Both the position numbers and the translations under genes were made by a program. The notes under the pieces are model-generated. The model was not told where the DNA came from. It did no database searches and worked only from the letters and a program-made list of their open reading frames with translations. A DNA stretch of 64,000 nucleotides from SAR202 cluster bacterium Casp-Chloro-G4 (lineage in GTDB: Bacteria; Chloroflexota; Dehalococcoidia; Lucifugimonadales; JADFKI01): assembly GCA_002816705.1 (NCBI GenBank), contig MUCK01000024.1, forward strand, positions 1 through 64,000. Reading direction: 5' to 3'. Shown piece after piece: positions 1-9,309 of this stretch; the first letter of the stretch is position 1, and the number at the start of each line of letters is the position of its first letter.

Positions 1-2121
1 TGCGGGCCTGTTGCGCTCCAGAATAGACGCGGGGGCTTCGCCTTCCTCGGCCGTAAGCATGGCCTTGCGAGACAGATTGACGCGTCCCATGTTGTCTATT
101 TCGAGGACCATCACGGTAACCTCGTCGCCCATCTTGACCGCATCCTCTACCGTTTCAATTCTATCCTCGGCAAGCTGGCTGATATGGACGAGGCCGTCCT
201 TTCCGGGAAGTAACGACACGAAAGCGCCGAAGTCCATGATTCGGACTACCTTGCCTGTGAAAACGTCGCCCGCCTTTAGTTCGCGGGTCAGGTCTTGGAT
301 CATCTTGATGGCCCTCTGCGCGGCCTCGCCGTCAGAAGAGCCGATGGTCACAGTGCCGTCGTCCTGTATGTCTATGGTTGCTCCGGTCTGCTCGGTGATA
401 CCACGAATCACCTTGCCGCCTGGGCCGATGACCGCACCGATCTTTTCCACCGGCACCTTGATGCGCACCATACGCGGTGCAAACGGACTCATCTCTTCTC
501 GCACGCCACTTAGAGTGCCTGCGATGTGGTCCAGGATCTGGTAGCGCGCCTCTTTGGCCTGCGCCAACGCATCCTTGACCATGTTCATCGTGATGCTCTT
601 GACCTTGATGTCGAGCTGGATTGCGTTGATGCCATCTCGAGTACCGGCCACCTTGAAGTCCATGTCACCAACGTGGTCTTCCATGCCCTGGATGTCGGTG
701 ATGGTCTGGTATTCGCCGTCGTCACCTACTATGAGGCCGACGGAGATTCCTGCTACAGGAGCCTTGATAGGAACGCCTGCGTCCATGAGGGAAAGCGTTC
801 CGGCGCACACACTGGCCATGGAGGTGCTGCCGTTTGAGGCAAGAGCCTCACAAACTATTCTTAGAGTGTACGGGAAATCGTCCTGGCTTGGCAGGACAGG
901 GGCTAATGCCCGCTCTGCCAGTGCGCCGTGCCCAATCTCCCGGCGGCCCGGCGAACCCATGCGGCGTGCCTCGCCCACAGAGTAGGGCGGGAAGTTGTAG
1001 TGCAACATGAAACGCTTGGTCTCTTCCGGAGTCAGCGTGTCCATCCTCTGAGCGTCGCCAACAGAACCCAGCGTTGTTACTCCGAGTATCTGCGTTTCTC
1101 CTCGTGTGAAGAGGGCGCTGCCGTGAGTCCTGGGAAGAAGACCTACCTCACTGGATAGCGGACGAATCTCCTTTGCTCCACGACCGTCCGGGCGTTTGCC
1201 GTCGCGCAGAACGCTGACCTTAAAGGCCACCTCAAGCTGAGTCTCGAAGGCCTCCATCAGGTGCTTACCATCGTACTGCTCGCCGTGGGCGTCACGTACC
1301 TCTGCCCTTAGCGCGTCAAGCTTTTCTTCCAAATCCACCTTGCCGTTGGAGGACGAAAAGGCTTCTGCAAGCTTGCCACTTAGCATGCTCTTCAGCTTGG
1401 CGTCCAACTCCTCGGGGTATCCGAAGGGGCTGTAGTCGCTCTTGGGCTTGCCAACGTCGCGGATCATCTCATCCTGCAATTCGATGGTCTTGAGATTAAT
1501 CTCCTGGGCCTTTTCAATGGCCTGTATGACGATCTCTTCCGAAATCTCGTTGGAACCGGCCTCCATCATTATCACGCCGTCTCGGGAACCCGCGACAATG
1601 AGATCCAGCCTGCTCTCTTCCAACTGTTGGTATGTCGGATTGACCACCAACGAACCGTCAACATAGCCCATTCGAGTTGCCGCCATGGGGCCCTCAAACG
1701 GGATGTTAGAAATTGAGAGCGCCGCCGATGCCCCGATAAGGGCAAGGGTCTCAAAAGGCGTTTCCTGGTCGATAGAAAGAGTGGTGATTACGATCTGGAC
1801 TTCGTTGCGGAAGTCTTTGGGGAACAGCGGGCGTATAGGCCTGTCGCACAACCGCGCCATTAAGATGCCGTGGGTGCTGGGCCTGCCCTCCCGCCTGAAG
1901 AAGCTTCCAGGAATCTTGCCCCTGGAATAGATTCTCTCTTCAACGTCTACCGTCAGCGGAAAGAAATCGATTCCCTCCCTGGGTTTGCTCATTGTAGCGG
2001 TGACTAGAAGAACACAGTCTTTGTATTTAACTACAACCGCGCCCCCGGCCTGTAGGGCCAACTTACCTGTTTCCAGGGTAAGCGCGGCAGAGTCAAAAGT
2101 TCGTTCATACGTAGATACCAT
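1..2121 (-). CDS. pnp: Polyribonucleotide nucleotidyltransferase (PNPase), C-terminal tail cut by window edge
   Basis: PNPase degrades RNA 3'-to-5' by phosphorolysis and can add tails in reverse; it normally acts as a cytoplasmic trimer. Translating the minus strand gives about 707 residues: two RNase PH-like domains separated by a helical region, then a KH domain with the GPGGK signature (GAVIGPGGKVIRG) and an S1 domain (GKVVRIMDFGAFVSLLPG, then DGLVHISQL). Only the last residues are missing, off the left edge. Two in-frame ATGs exist, at 2130 and 2121. The AGGAGG at 2132-2137 is only 2 nt from the first and 11 nt from the second, so I chose 2121 (starting MVSTYERTF); the other remains possible. 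It lies just downstream of rpsO on the same strand, the classic bacterial order, with an intrinsic terminator between them. Confidence 0.95.
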   Translation of the reverse strand, partial: MVSTYERTFDSAALTLETGKLALQAGGAVVVKYKDCVLLVTATMSKPREGIDFFPLTVDVEERIYSRGKIPGSFFRREGRPSTHGILMARLCDRPIRPLFPKDFRNEVQIVITTLSIDQETPFETLALIGASAALSISNIPFEGPMAATRMGYVDGSLVVNPTYQQLEESRLDLIVAGSRDGVIMMEAGSNEISEEIVIQAIEKAQEINLKTIELQDEMIRDVGKPKSDYSPFGYPEELDAKLKSMLSGKLAEAFSSSNGKVDLEEKLDALRAEVRDAHGEQYDGKHLMEAFETQLEVAFKVSVLRDGKRPDGRGAKEIRPLSSEVGLLPRTHGSALFTRGETQILGVTTLGSVGDAQRMDTLTPEETKRFMLHYNFPPYSVGEARRMGSPGRREIGHGALAERALAPVLPSQDDFPYTLRIVCEALASNGSTSMASVCAGTLSLMDAGVPIKAPVAGISVGLIVGDDGEYQTITDIQGMEDHVGDMDFKVAGTRDGINAIQLDIKVKSITMNMVKDALAQAKEARYQILDHIAGTLSGVREEMSPFAPRMVRIKVPVEKIGAVIGPGGKVIRGITEQTGATIDIQDDGTVTIGSSDGEAAQRAIKMIQDLTRELKAGDVFTGKVVRIMDFGAFVSLLPGKDGLVHISQLAEDRIETVEDAVKMGDEVTVMVLEIDNMGRVNLSRKAMLTAEEGEAPASILERNRPA

Positions 2122-2158
2122 ACGATGCATTACCTCCTAGGGGAATCCAAGAAAAAAG

Positions 2159-2182
2159 AAAAAAGCCCCGAAGGGTCGGGAC
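2159..2182 (-). terminator. Intrinsic terminator between rpsO and pnp
   Basis: On the minus strand the stem GTCCCGA/TTCGGGGC (one G-U pair, 4-nt loop) begins at the last base of the rpsO stop codon and is followed by six T residues, then a second T-rich run. It should reduce, but not necessarily abolish, read-through from rpsO into pnp, as in the well-known rpsO-pnp arrangement of other bacteria. Confidence 0.75.
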
Positions 2183-2445
2183 TATCTTCTCAATCCAAGC
2201 TTGGTTATAAGCGTCCTGTAACGGCCTACATTTTCCCGATTGAGGTATCGCAGCAGTCTGCGCCGGCGACCCACCATTTTCAGCAGGCCTCGACGTGTGG
2301 ACTCATCATGCTTGTGGACTCTAAGATGATCTGTAAGCTCGAGTATTCGAGTTGTTAGAACTGCTACTTGGAGTTCGGTGGACCCTGTGTCACCTTCGTG
2401 GGTCCCGTACTCCTTCATGACTACTTGCTTTTCAGCCTTGTCCAA
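2182..2445 (-). CDS. rpsO: 30S ribosomal protein S15
   Basis: S15 binds the central domain of 16S rRNA early in 30S assembly. The product carries the family signatures [33 protein letters not shown] and the C-terminal ITKLGLRR. I place the start at a TTG (2443-2445) preceded by AGGAG with 6-nt spacing, giving 87 residues, close to the usual 89. A longer ORF from an ATG at 2514 is rejected because the likely promoter -10 box (2496-2501) lies downstream of that ATG. The longer form would add 23 residues with no family support. Confidence 0.93.
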   Translation of the reverse strand: MDKAEKQVVMKEYGTHEGDTGSTELQVAVLTTRILELTDHLRVHKHDESTRRGLLKMVGRRRRLLRYLNRENVGRYRTLITKLGLRR

Positions 2446-2495
2446 TACCTTCTCCTGGGGCTTCCCCGATTTTTTAGATATTCCTATATCGCGAA

Positions 2496-2525
2496 ATTGT
2501 AGCATGGGCAACACGCCATCTGCAA
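2496..2525 (-). promoter_or_regulatory. Sigma70-type promoter for rpsO
   Basis: Reading the minus strand: -35 TTGCAG (2520-2525), 18-bp spacer, -10 TACAAT (2496-2501) preceded by TG (extended -10). The predicted transcription start near 2489 gives a leader of about 45 nt to the TTG start of rpsO and supports the short S15 reading. Confidence 0.6.
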
Positions 2526-2584
2526 TGCATAGCCAATGTTTGTTTCTCAGAGGAACCCGCTTTAAGCTATAGATTATTTACTTT

Positions 2585-3334
2585 TCACGGCCGCAAGGAT
2601 TCCGGCAGTGAAGCTCCCAGATATTTGCCCTCCGCAGCCGAAGCCCAACCTTCAATTATGGCCCTGGTGACTGGATAATAGCTGTCCCAGTCTTCACCAT
2701 CTGCCAATGCTTTAATCGCACGGAAGCTGCCATCCGGAAATTGGGATATGTAATATAGGATGTACCTAATGTTCCCGTTTTCTAGTTGAACCTGCAAAAA
2801 TATGTATGCTGCCTTATCATCTATGACCTCGTATCCAATCGTCGAAAATTCCGGCTGACCATTTGCCAATTCTTGAAGTTCAAATACTCCTTCTTCAGCA
2901 GTCTGATAATCACCAGCCCAAATACCTATAGTAATGACTATCTCGGGCTTGGGCTCAAACATGAATTCATTAATCACGATACCGCCCCTGCTGAACAACA
3001 ATATCGCATCTTCTTTGCCCGTACCCCAAATAAGCCAGCCTTGGGGGACCGGGAAAATCGAGTCGAATACGGCAACCAAAACCCAATCGTCTTTCGTATC
3101 GAGGACCTGACCAAATTCGTAGATATTGTCGTCTCCATCCTCTTCAATGAACAGGTCTTTAGGAATTGCTAGGTCAGGAAGAAGGGTCAGGAGTTCACGG
3201 GAAATTTCAGGAGCCTCATAAATCTCGACCGGGATGGCAAACCAACTTGCGCTGAGCGCCTCTTTGCAGGGATTGGATGCACTGATTTCTATTTGGCCGG
3301 AGGCTTCGTATTTCGAATTGAAATTACCAGCCAC
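2585..3334 (-). pseudogene. 3' part of a lipoprotein gene interrupted by an in-frame TAA
   Basis: This open frame (249 codons from a GTG) is in the same frame as the lipoprotein fragment at 3389-4060, separated from it only by one TAA codon (3389-3391) and 18 sense codons. The codons after the stop (FVFDGAFELELIGFYVI) run smoothly into this part and look like the second half of the beta-rich secreted domain begun upstream (pattern: GTFSS-like strand, SASGxxEIS, NPC, W). Past that domain, about 200 residues form an acidic region I do not recognise. The GTG has no convincing ribosome-binding site, so independent translation is doubtful. It could be a decayed gene, a sequencing error at one base, or stop-codon read-through. 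Confidence 0.6.
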
Positions 3335-3388
3335 CGATATTACATAGAACCCTATTAGTTCAAGTTCGAACGCGCCGTCGAATACGAA

Positions 3389-4060
3389 TTATTCGGGGGT
3401 CCCATAATAGGCCCCCATTGGGCTATCGCCTTCACAACCAGGGATATCGAAGCCCACTGAAATTGAAGTAATGCTACCGTCCAATATTTCGAAGCAGATA
3501 TCTTGACCATGTTCCGTACCACCAATCCAAAATCCATCGTAGGCAATATCCCTGTCTTCAGGCGAAAAAGTAATCGGTACAGGTGTGACCGTTGCGGTAC
3601 GAGACGGGTATTCCCAAACCGACGGTGGAGGCGGGGCTGGCGTAAAACCGGCAGCAGGTGAATCGGCGGCCGGGATGGGCGTGTGCATCACAGTTACAGT
3701 AAACGTCGGAAGAGGCGCGGAAGTGGCCGTCGCCGTAGCAGTACGCGTTGGCACAGGTGAAGGAGTATTCGTCACTGTGGGCCGTGGCGTGGACGTTGGT
3801 ACGGCTGTGGACGTTGGCGCCGCCGTTGGTGAGGGCGTAACGGTAGGCGAAGGTTTAGCTGTAGCGGCAACTGTAGGAGAGGCCTCGACCAAAGGCGCAT
3901 TCACAAGCGGAGGCTGCGGGGTTCCGCTGCATGCAACTGAGAGGATTAGCACAAGAGTCAGCAGGCGGGCCAGACTTCGTGGCTTAAAAGTTGTTACCCC
4001 ACGGTCTCGTTGGACAAACAGAAGCCTGTTGGCAATTAACGAGTCTGGCACTGTGGGCAT
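3389..4060 (-). pseudogene. 5' part of an interrupted secreted lipoprotein with Thr/Pro-rich linker
   Basis: The N-terminus has basic residues, a hydrophobic stretch and a lipobox (LLTLVLILSVAC), so the protein should be lipid-anchored outside the membrane. A linker of about 80 residues rich in Thr, Pro, Ser and Ala follows (for example SPTVTPSPTAAPTSTAVP), typical of Chloroflexota surface proteins. Next comes the start of a beta-rich domain (DGFWIGGTEHGQDICFEI, then SVGFDIPGC), cut at codon 224 by TAA. The ATG at 4060 (MPTVPDSL) is chosen because the putative promoter lies at 4125-4151, which excludes the ATG at 4126. Function unknown. Confidence 0.6.
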
Positions 4061-4080
4061 AATTGGTATTTCCCAAAGAG

Positions 4081-4108
4081 AATCTAATCCATTCGTATAA
4101 ATTAGATT
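4081..4108. repeat. Inverted repeat in the lipoprotein leader
   Basis: AATCTAAT at 4081-4088 and ATTAGATT at 4101-4108 form a perfect 8-bp inverted repeat with a 12-nt loop, between the putative promoter and the lipoprotein start. It may form an RNA hairpin or bind a regulator. Confidence 0.5.
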
Positions 4109-4124
4109 AATGTGTGGGAAATAC

Positions 4125-4151
4125 ACTATATATAGTTGTAAATATTGTCAA
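4125..4151 (-). promoter_or_regulatory. Possible promoter of the lipoprotein gene
   Basis: Minus strand: perfect -35 TTGACA (4146-4151) and -10 TATAGT (4125-4130). The 15-bp spacer is short; TAGTGT with a 17-bp spacer is an alternative -10. Confidence 0.4.
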
Positions 4152-4168
4152 CCGCCCTCTCAGGCAGG

Positions 4169-5083
4169 CTACACCCCTGCCAGGAATTCCGTCACGGCTT
4201 TTTGGAATCCCGCAGGCCTATCGCCCATGACAAGGTGGCCTGCACCTTCTACGGTGGTCATGGTGGCGTTAGGTATGCGTCCGTGCATACTCTCCGTTGT
4301 CTCCATGGCCATAACATCGCTGGCGCCACCACGAACCAAAAGGGTAGGGCACTGAATGCTCTCCAAGTAACCCCAGAGGCGTTCCTCCATTGCCGGGTCA
4401 GACCCGAATCGTCGCTCTGCGGAGCGCAGAATCTTGTCGTACTTCCAGGTCCACTTACCGCTGGGCAGCTCCTTCAGGTTGTGCATGATGCTGCCTCGCA
4501 CCTGCACCGCATCACGGCGAGGGTTGTATTTCAGAACTCTATCCACAAAGGCATCCACCGAGTCCAGTTCGTCTTCCTGTTGGACGAAGTTGCGGATGTT
4601 TCCAGAGCCTGCCCGCATGTTTTGGGGCCCGGCGTCAACGATGACCAGCGCCTTTATCTTATCGGTGTGGTTGCCCGCGTATGTGAAGGAGTTTCGGCCT
4701 CCCATAGATAGCCCCATGAGTACGAAGTCATCCAGCCCAAGTCCATCAACAATGCCTGCGATGTCTTTCTGTTGCGTCTCCGGTGTGTAGTCCCCGTCGG
4801 ACGCCCATTCGCTGTCGCCATGCCCGCGCTGGTCCAGGGCAATAACCCTGTACCTGTCGCTGAAAGACAGCGCCACGAAGTCCCAGGAGTGGCAAGTCTG
4901 CGCGAACCCGTGCAACAGAACCATTGGCGGATTCGAAGGGTCGCCCCACTCAAGGTAGTGGAATTTCAAGCCATTGGCCTCTACAAATCTGTCCTGCGGG
5001 ACCGTTTCGTTGGCGAACGTCACGCCCATGGCACGCGCTGCTTCGTAAAGTGAGAGTCCCTGGCTTCCGGCTTGTGATGTCAA
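4169..5083 (-). CDS. Alpha/beta-hydrolase
   Basis: Alpha/beta-hydrolase fold protein of 304 residues, presumably a soluble esterase, lactonase or C-C hydrolase; the substrate cannot be read from sequence. Visible motifs are the oxyanion-hole HGFAQTCHSWD, the strand VIALDQRGHGDS, the nucleophile elbow GLSMGGR (Ser) and the C-terminal catalytic His in GAGHLVMGDRP. The start is a TTG at 5083 preceded by AGGAGG with 8-nt spacing (starting MTSQAGSQG); the ATG at 5158 would add 25 residues without a ribosome-binding site. It is probably monocistronic. Confidence 0.88.
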   Translation of the reverse strand: MTSQAGSQGLSLYEAARAMGVTFANETVPQDRFVEANGLKFHYLEWGDPSNPPMVLLHGFAQTCHSWDFVALSFSDRYRVIALDQRGHGDSEWASDGDYTPETQQKDIAGIVDGLGLDDFVLMGLSMGGRNSFTYAGNHTDKIKALVIVDAGPQNMRAGSGNIRNFVQQEDELDSVDAFVDRVLKYNPRRDAVQVRGSIMHNLKELPSGKWTWKYDKILRSAERRFGSDPAMEERLWGYLESIQCPTLLVRGGASDVMAMETTESMHGRIPNATMTTVEGAGHLVMGDRPAGFQKAVTEFLAGV

Positions 5084-5170
5084 ATTACTTTCCTCCTGAG
5101 TGACTTGGTTCAGAGTGCAACCCCGAATGGGAATTACACGCAAAACCATTTTGGCCACCTACATTTACAA

Positions 5171-5200
5171 AAAATACCAAAATCCTACCACCTTGGTCAA
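5171..5200 (-). promoter_or_regulatory. Possible promoter of the alpha/beta-hydrolase gene
   Basis: Minus strand: -35 TTGACC (5195-5200), 18-bp spacer, -10 TATTTT (5171-5176), about 90 bp upstream of the chosen TTG start. Reasonable -35, weak -10. Confidence 0.4.
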
Positions 5201-5206
5201 AGGGCC

Positions 5207-6619
5207 CTAAATCGGCGGCCTCCGGGTGTGCCAATCTGTAGCTTCCTCGTATGCCTGCGCTACCCTGAGCACCAGCGCGTCCTCGAATGCCCTACCGGAC
5301 AACTGCATTCCGATGGGCATGCCGTCGGAAGTGAAGCCACAAGGTACCGAAATCGTCGGCGTGCCGGTGATGTTGAACGGTCGCGTGAGCCTTGGCATTA
5401 CCGCAAGCTTGGCATGCTTGCTGCCCGCAACAACCACCAGATCATCGTCTAAATTAGGTGCGCCGATAGGAACGGTGGGCGCCAGAAGAATGTCGTAGGT
5501 TTTCATCACTGCCGCCACTTCGCAATTGAAGACGACCCTGGCCCGCTGCGCCTTGATGTAATCTGTAGCCGATGTCGCCGCCCCAACCTGCAGCCGCGCT
5601 CTCACGTCAGCTCCCAGGTCATCCGGGCAATTTCGCAGGTTGTCCATGTGTACCTCGGCGGCTTCCGTGATTAGCAAAGCCCCGGAAATAGGAATGGACT
5701 GCTCCAGTATGGGAATTGAGACCTCTTCTACTAAAGCTCCCAGGCCCTTCAGCACGGCGGCAGCGGATTTAACTGCATCTGCCACCTCGTCATCGATTAC
5801 GTCGTAGAAGTACTCTTGCGGTACGCCGATTCGCAGACCTCTTACTCCCTGGTCCAGACCAGCCGTGTAATCCTGCTCAGGCCTGTTTGCCGAGGAGGTA
5901 TCGCGGGGGTCGTGTCCCGCAATTGCGTTCAACATGATTGCGGCATCGCGCACCGTACGGGTCATAGGCCCCACGGTGTCCAGGCTGTGCGATAACGGAA
6001 ATACCCCGTGCCTGCTTACAAGGCCGTAGGTGGGCTTCAGGCCAACTATTCCGCAGGCACCAGCGGGTATGCGGATAGACCCGCCTGTATCGCTGCCCAA
6101 TGCGCCCATGCACTCACCCGACGCTACAGCCGCACCCGAGCCGCCGCTGGAACCGCCGGTAATACGGCCTACGTTCCACGGATTGCGGGCTGCGCCGTAG
6201 TGAGGGTTCTCGCTGGTACCGCCCAGGGCGAACTCATGCATCTGGAGCTTGCCTAAGAGAATGGCCCCGGCCCGCTGGAAACTCTCCGTGACGGCCGCGT
6301 CATAGCCGGGAACGTAGTCGCCCATAATCCTGGAGCCCATGGTGGTGCGAATACCCTTGGTGAAGTAGAGGTCCTTAAGCCCAATGGGGATGCCGTGCAA
6401 CGGACCGATATACTTGCCGCCGTGGATTTCGCCCTCAGCCTTCTTTGCAGCGACACGTGCCTCGTCCGCCAAAAGCGTAATGAAGGCATTGAGCCTCTCG
6501 TCCGTATTGGCAATGCGTTCGAGATGGGCATCCACCAGGTCAACCGGCGACAGCTCCCCAGCCGCGATCAACCCTGCGGCTTCGGATATGCTAAGAAAGC
6601 AGAGGTCCGTGGCGCTCAT
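5207..6619 (-). CDS. Amidase-signature enzyme (GatA-like amidase)
   Basis: Amidase signature enzymes cleave amide bonds with a Ser-cisSer-Lys triad. All three residues are visible: Lys in [17 protein letters not shown], the cis-Ser in [15 protein letters not shown] and the nucleophile Ser in [13 protein letters not shown]. At 470 residues it is close to GatA, the glutaminase subunit of the tRNA-dependent amidotransferase. However, no gatB is in the window and the small partner encoded just upstream resembles AtzG as much as GatC. It could therefore be a catabolic amidase or amidohydrolase. The start overlaps the partner's end by 4 bp (ATGA), which suggests translational coupling. Confidence 0.85.
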   Translation of the reverse strand: MSATDLCFLSISEAAGLIAAGELSPVDLVDAHLERIANTDERLNAFITLLADEARVAAKKAEGEIHGGKYIGPLHGIPIGLKDLYFTKGIRTTMGSRIMGDYVPGYDAAVTESFQRAGAILLGKLQMHEFALGGTSENPHYGAARNPWNVGRITGGSSGGSGAAVASGECMGALGSDTGGSIRIPAGACGIVGLKPTYGLVSRHGVFPLSHSLDTVGPMTRTVRDAAIMLNAIAGHDPRDTSSANRPEQDYTAGLDQGVRGLRIGVPQEYFYDVIDDEVADAVKSAAAVLKGLGALVEEVSIPILEQSIPISGALLITEAAEVHMDNLRNCPDDLGADVRARLQVGAATSATDYIKAQRARVVFNCEVAAVMKTYDILLAPTVPIGAPNLDDDLVVVAGSKHAKLAVMPRLTRPFNITGTPTISVPCGFTSDGMPIGMQLSGRAFEDALVLRVAQAYEEATDWHTRRPPI

Positions 6620-6813
6620 GACTGCCCACCGCTGGTGGATTCTGTGACGCTAAACGTGATTGCAGGTTCCAGGCCTTTTACGTCCAACGAATCGAGCCCG
6701 GCTATGGAATCTACCGAAGCCTGTATATGCGACAGCATAGCAGGCTCCGTGGTGGCCCCGGACGCCTGGGCCAGCGCATCCAACATCCCTTGGTTCAGTT
6801 CTTTATTGCTCAT
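6616..6813 (-). CDS. Small GatC/AtzG-like partner of the amidase
   Basis: A 65-residue protein with one recognisable segment, IAGLDSLDVKGLEPAITF. This resembles the LNELDTEGVEP region of GatC and the EPAPVF ending of AtzG-like proteins, both of which wrap around a GatA-type amidase. It is shorter than a normal GatC (about 95 residues), which favours the AtzG-like reading. Its stop overlaps the amidase start, so the two are almost certainly made together as a complex. The start is ATG with no strong ribosome-binding site. Confidence 0.65.
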   Translation of the reverse strand: MSNKELNQGMLDALAQASGATTEPAMLSHIQASVDSIAGLDSLDVKGLEPAITFSVTESTSGGQS

Positions 6814-6823
6814 GGTTTCTTTC

Positions 6824-6842
6824 TACACACTTTGTCTGTGTA
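6824..6842. repeat. Inverted repeat just upstream of the amidase operon
   Basis: TACACA and TGTGTA separated by 7 bp, ending 11 bp before the start codon of the small amidase partner. It is positioned like an operator or a leader hairpin; no regulator can be assigned. Confidence 0.35.
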
Positions 6843-6912
6843 AATTGGCTGGAACTCCAGACATGCTCCGGTTTCTCAGCCGCCGCGCCGCCTGGTAATG
6901 TACACGAAAAAC

Positions 6913-9276
6913 CTAGAATATGCCCAGGGCCGACAATGCGCGTTGCACCAGGGCCTCGCTATCGCCCATCACCAAAAGGGTAGACTTTGGTTCGCTCTTC
7001 ATTAGTGTTGCGCCCTGGTTGCCGCTCCACATCCGCCGACCATCACTGGTGGGCGCTGCAGGCCCGCCATAATCCACCGACGCAAATTCAGAATGAGCCT
7101 CTTCGAATTCCGTGGCATCGAAAATGGAATCCCAGTTAATCGATAGTACGAGAAGCCGTTCGGCCTCGGGTCCAATTAGCAAGAGGTAGCGATCTCCCCC
7201 CCAGCCAGCGGCTGCAGCAGAAGCCGTGAACGCATCGAGGTTCTTCTCCAAGAAGGTCCGGAGTAGAAATTCTCCCAGCGTATCCTCAGCCACCAACTCC
7301 CAGCCTCGACCCATATCTGCCGTGATGTCTGGTAGGGCGGGGATGTCCGGCTTTTCCCCTGCCAGGTACTTCTCAGGATGAATGATCTGCTCGGTGGAAA
7401 CGGGCGGGCTGGAGTAGACATCGTCCACACCTTGCCAACTCCCCGCCGACTGGTAAACGGTCCCTACGAAATCGCTGCCCTCCCGCTGAGGAAATAAGGT
7501 TACGTCCCTAACCACCTGCGGCGCAGACTCCAGCCTGTTGCCTGGAATAGGCCGTGTAACCTCGGCCAGTTCAGACTCCGTGAAGTACGTCTGCACGTAA
7601 CCCTGCTGAATCTGTGCAACCTCGCCGCTGGCGAAGGCAGTCAGCGCTCGGTACTCGTCGGAGTTGCCTGATTCGCGGGCAGCGCGACGGAGGTCGGACA
7701 CGAAGAAGACCTGCTCTTGCACCCCTGCCAGGAACACGCTGGCGTAGCTCAGCTCCTCCGCCGGGCCGAGGTTAGGAGCATCGCTAAGCACGTATAAACG
7801 TCCGCTGGCGTCATCGAAGAGCGCCGTCACCTGTTGAAGGAACACCTCTCGGGTAATGTCCTCGAGGTCGTCTTCCGGCTGAAGCAGGCCCAGCGTTTTG
7901 TAGAGTTCCTCCGTCTGAAAAACCTGGTCTCGTAGAAACCTGCGCTTGAAGTGGGCATCGGCCAGGTCTTGAAGCTTGTCGGTCGTTTCCAGGTTGCTTT
8001 CGATAGGCGTTACGGGAGCCAGCCCGCGAAGTGATGAGACCCTACTCTGCACAAGGGCCACCGTCTGATTGAATGCGGCCATGGCTTCTGCCAGAGACAT
8101 CTCAGGGGTTAGGTCCGCTTCCGTTCCTTCTATGGATTCAGAAGGCGTCGGATCAGAGGCTGCGGGCGTTGCGGGGGCGTTGCTTATCGGCTCTACCCCC
8201 GGCGCAGACGTAATTCCTGAAGCTAAGGGGCTTTCAGAATCGCCGGCCAGTGCCAGGGCTACCATGATGACGGCTACGACTCCAGCGGCGATTCCAGTTG
8301 CAACCAGCAGCCTCCGACTCAGTCCAGGCAAAAGCCTCCGCAGCGGATGTCCGCCTGTGCTGCTAGGAGCCTCCTGATAATCTGGCGCGGAGTATGCCCA
8401 AGCGTTCGGTAGGACGACGGTCGGACTGTCCAAAACGACGGGAGCCATTTGTGGGCGCGGAAGAGACGCGGCCAACGCCTCCACCAGTCCCATGGCCGAC
8501 TGATATCGGTCGTCGGGATTCTTTGCCATGGCTTTCAGCAGGGTAGCCTTCACTCCTGGGAGAAGGTCCACGTCGTCGCTCTCGGAAAGAGGCAAGGGCT
8601 GATGAACGTGGGCCATCATAGTTGCGGCGGCGGTGTTGGCATGGAACGGCACCTCACCAACCAAAATCTGATAGCAGAGAATACCAAAGGCGTAAAGATC
8701 GGAGCGACTGTCCACGTCGCGACCCATTGCCTGCTCAGGGGACATGTATTCCGGGGTGCCAATGGCCTCTTGCGGAGCTGTGATGTGATACACCTGCTCC
8801 ATGACTACAGAGAGGCCGAAGTCGGCAAGCACAGGCTCGCCTTCGTCCCTCATCAGCACGTTGGATGGCTTAATGTCTCGGTGAACGATGCCGTTGGAGT
8901 GGGCGAAGTCCAGCGCTTCAGCTAAAGGCCGCAGAATGCGAAGCGCCTCTCCCAGGTCGTGGGGACTCCCCAGTCTTTCCAGCAGAGTGCCTCCGGAGAC
9001 GTACTCTGTGACGATGTAGGTAAAGCCTTTGTCTTCTCCAACGTCGTAGACTTGAAGTATGTGAGGGTGATTAAGCCGGGCTATTGCCTGGGCTTCGCGG
9101 CTGAACCTTTCACGAAAGGCAGGCTCGTCTGCCCGTAAGAAAGCCAGCACTTTGATCGCAACAGTCCTGTCGAGACTCGGATCACGTGCCTTGAAAACAG
9201 TGGCCATGCCACCGCTGCCCAACTTCTCCTGAACGTAGTACCGACCTAGCCGGCCGCCTTCAAGAATGGAAGCCAT
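6913..9276 (-). CDS. Transmembrane Ser/Thr protein kinase (PknB type) with unknown extracellular domain
   Basis: This is a complete Hanks-type kinase: Gly-rich loop LGSGGMATVFKA (19-30), ATP-binding Lys42 in VAIKV, catalytic loop HRDIKPSN (132-139), DFG (152-154) and the activation segment ending GTPEYMSPEQA. A proline-rich juxtamembrane region leads to one membrane helix (about 322-344). About 440 residues then lie outside, first a Ser/Pro/Glu-rich spacer and then a domain I do not recognise; there are no PASTA repeats. The outer part likely senses an unknown signal. It ends 33 bp downstream of the FHA-winged-helix regulator gene, an obvious candidate substrate. Confidence 0.93.
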   Translation of the reverse strand: MASILEGGRLGRYYVQEKLGSGGMATVFKARDPSLDRTVAIKVLAFLRADEPAFRERFSREAQAIARLNHPHILQVYDVGEDKGFTYIVTEYVSGGTLLERLGSPHDLGEALRILRPLAEALDFAHSNGIVHRDIKPSNVLMRDEGEPVLADFGLSVVMEQVYHITAPQEAIGTPEYMSPEQAMGRDVDSRSDLYAFGILCYQILVGEVPFHANTAAATMMAHVHQPLPLSESDDVDLLPGVKATLLKAMAKNPDDRYQSAMGLVEALAASLPRPQMAPVVLDSPTVVLPNAWAYSAPDYQEAPSSTGGHPLRRLLPGLSRRLLVATGIAAGVVAVIMVALALAGDSESPLASGITSAPGVEPISNAPATPAASDPTPSESIEGTEADLTPEMSLAEAMAAFNQTVALVQSRVSSLRGLAPVTPIESNLETTDKLQDLADAHFKRRFLRDQVFQTEELYKTLGLLQPEDDLEDITREVFLQQVTALFDDASGRLYVLSDAPNLGPAEELSYASVFLAGVQEQVFFVSDLRRAARESGNSDEYRALTAFASGEVAQIQQGYVQTYFTESELAEVTRPIPGNRLESAPQVVRDVTLFPQREGSDFVGTVYQSAGSWQGVDDVYSSPPVSTEQIIHPEKYLAGEKPDIPALPDITADMGRGWELVAEDTLGEFLLRTFLEKNLDAFTASAAAAGWGGDRYLLLIGPEAERLLVLSINWDSIFDATEFEEAHSEFASVDYGGPAAPTSDGRRMWSGNQGATLMKSEPKSTLLVMGDSEALVQRALSALGIF

Positions 9277-9309
9277 GCGATTTGACCGTCACCGACTTCA
9301 CGGGAGGTA

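Noticed and set aside
3585-4100. A 171-codon plus-strand frame rich in Val, Gly and Ala
   Set aside because: It is the antisense of the Thr/Pro-rich lipoprotein linker; low-complexity sequence produces the open frame, and it has no ribosome-binding site or family pattern.
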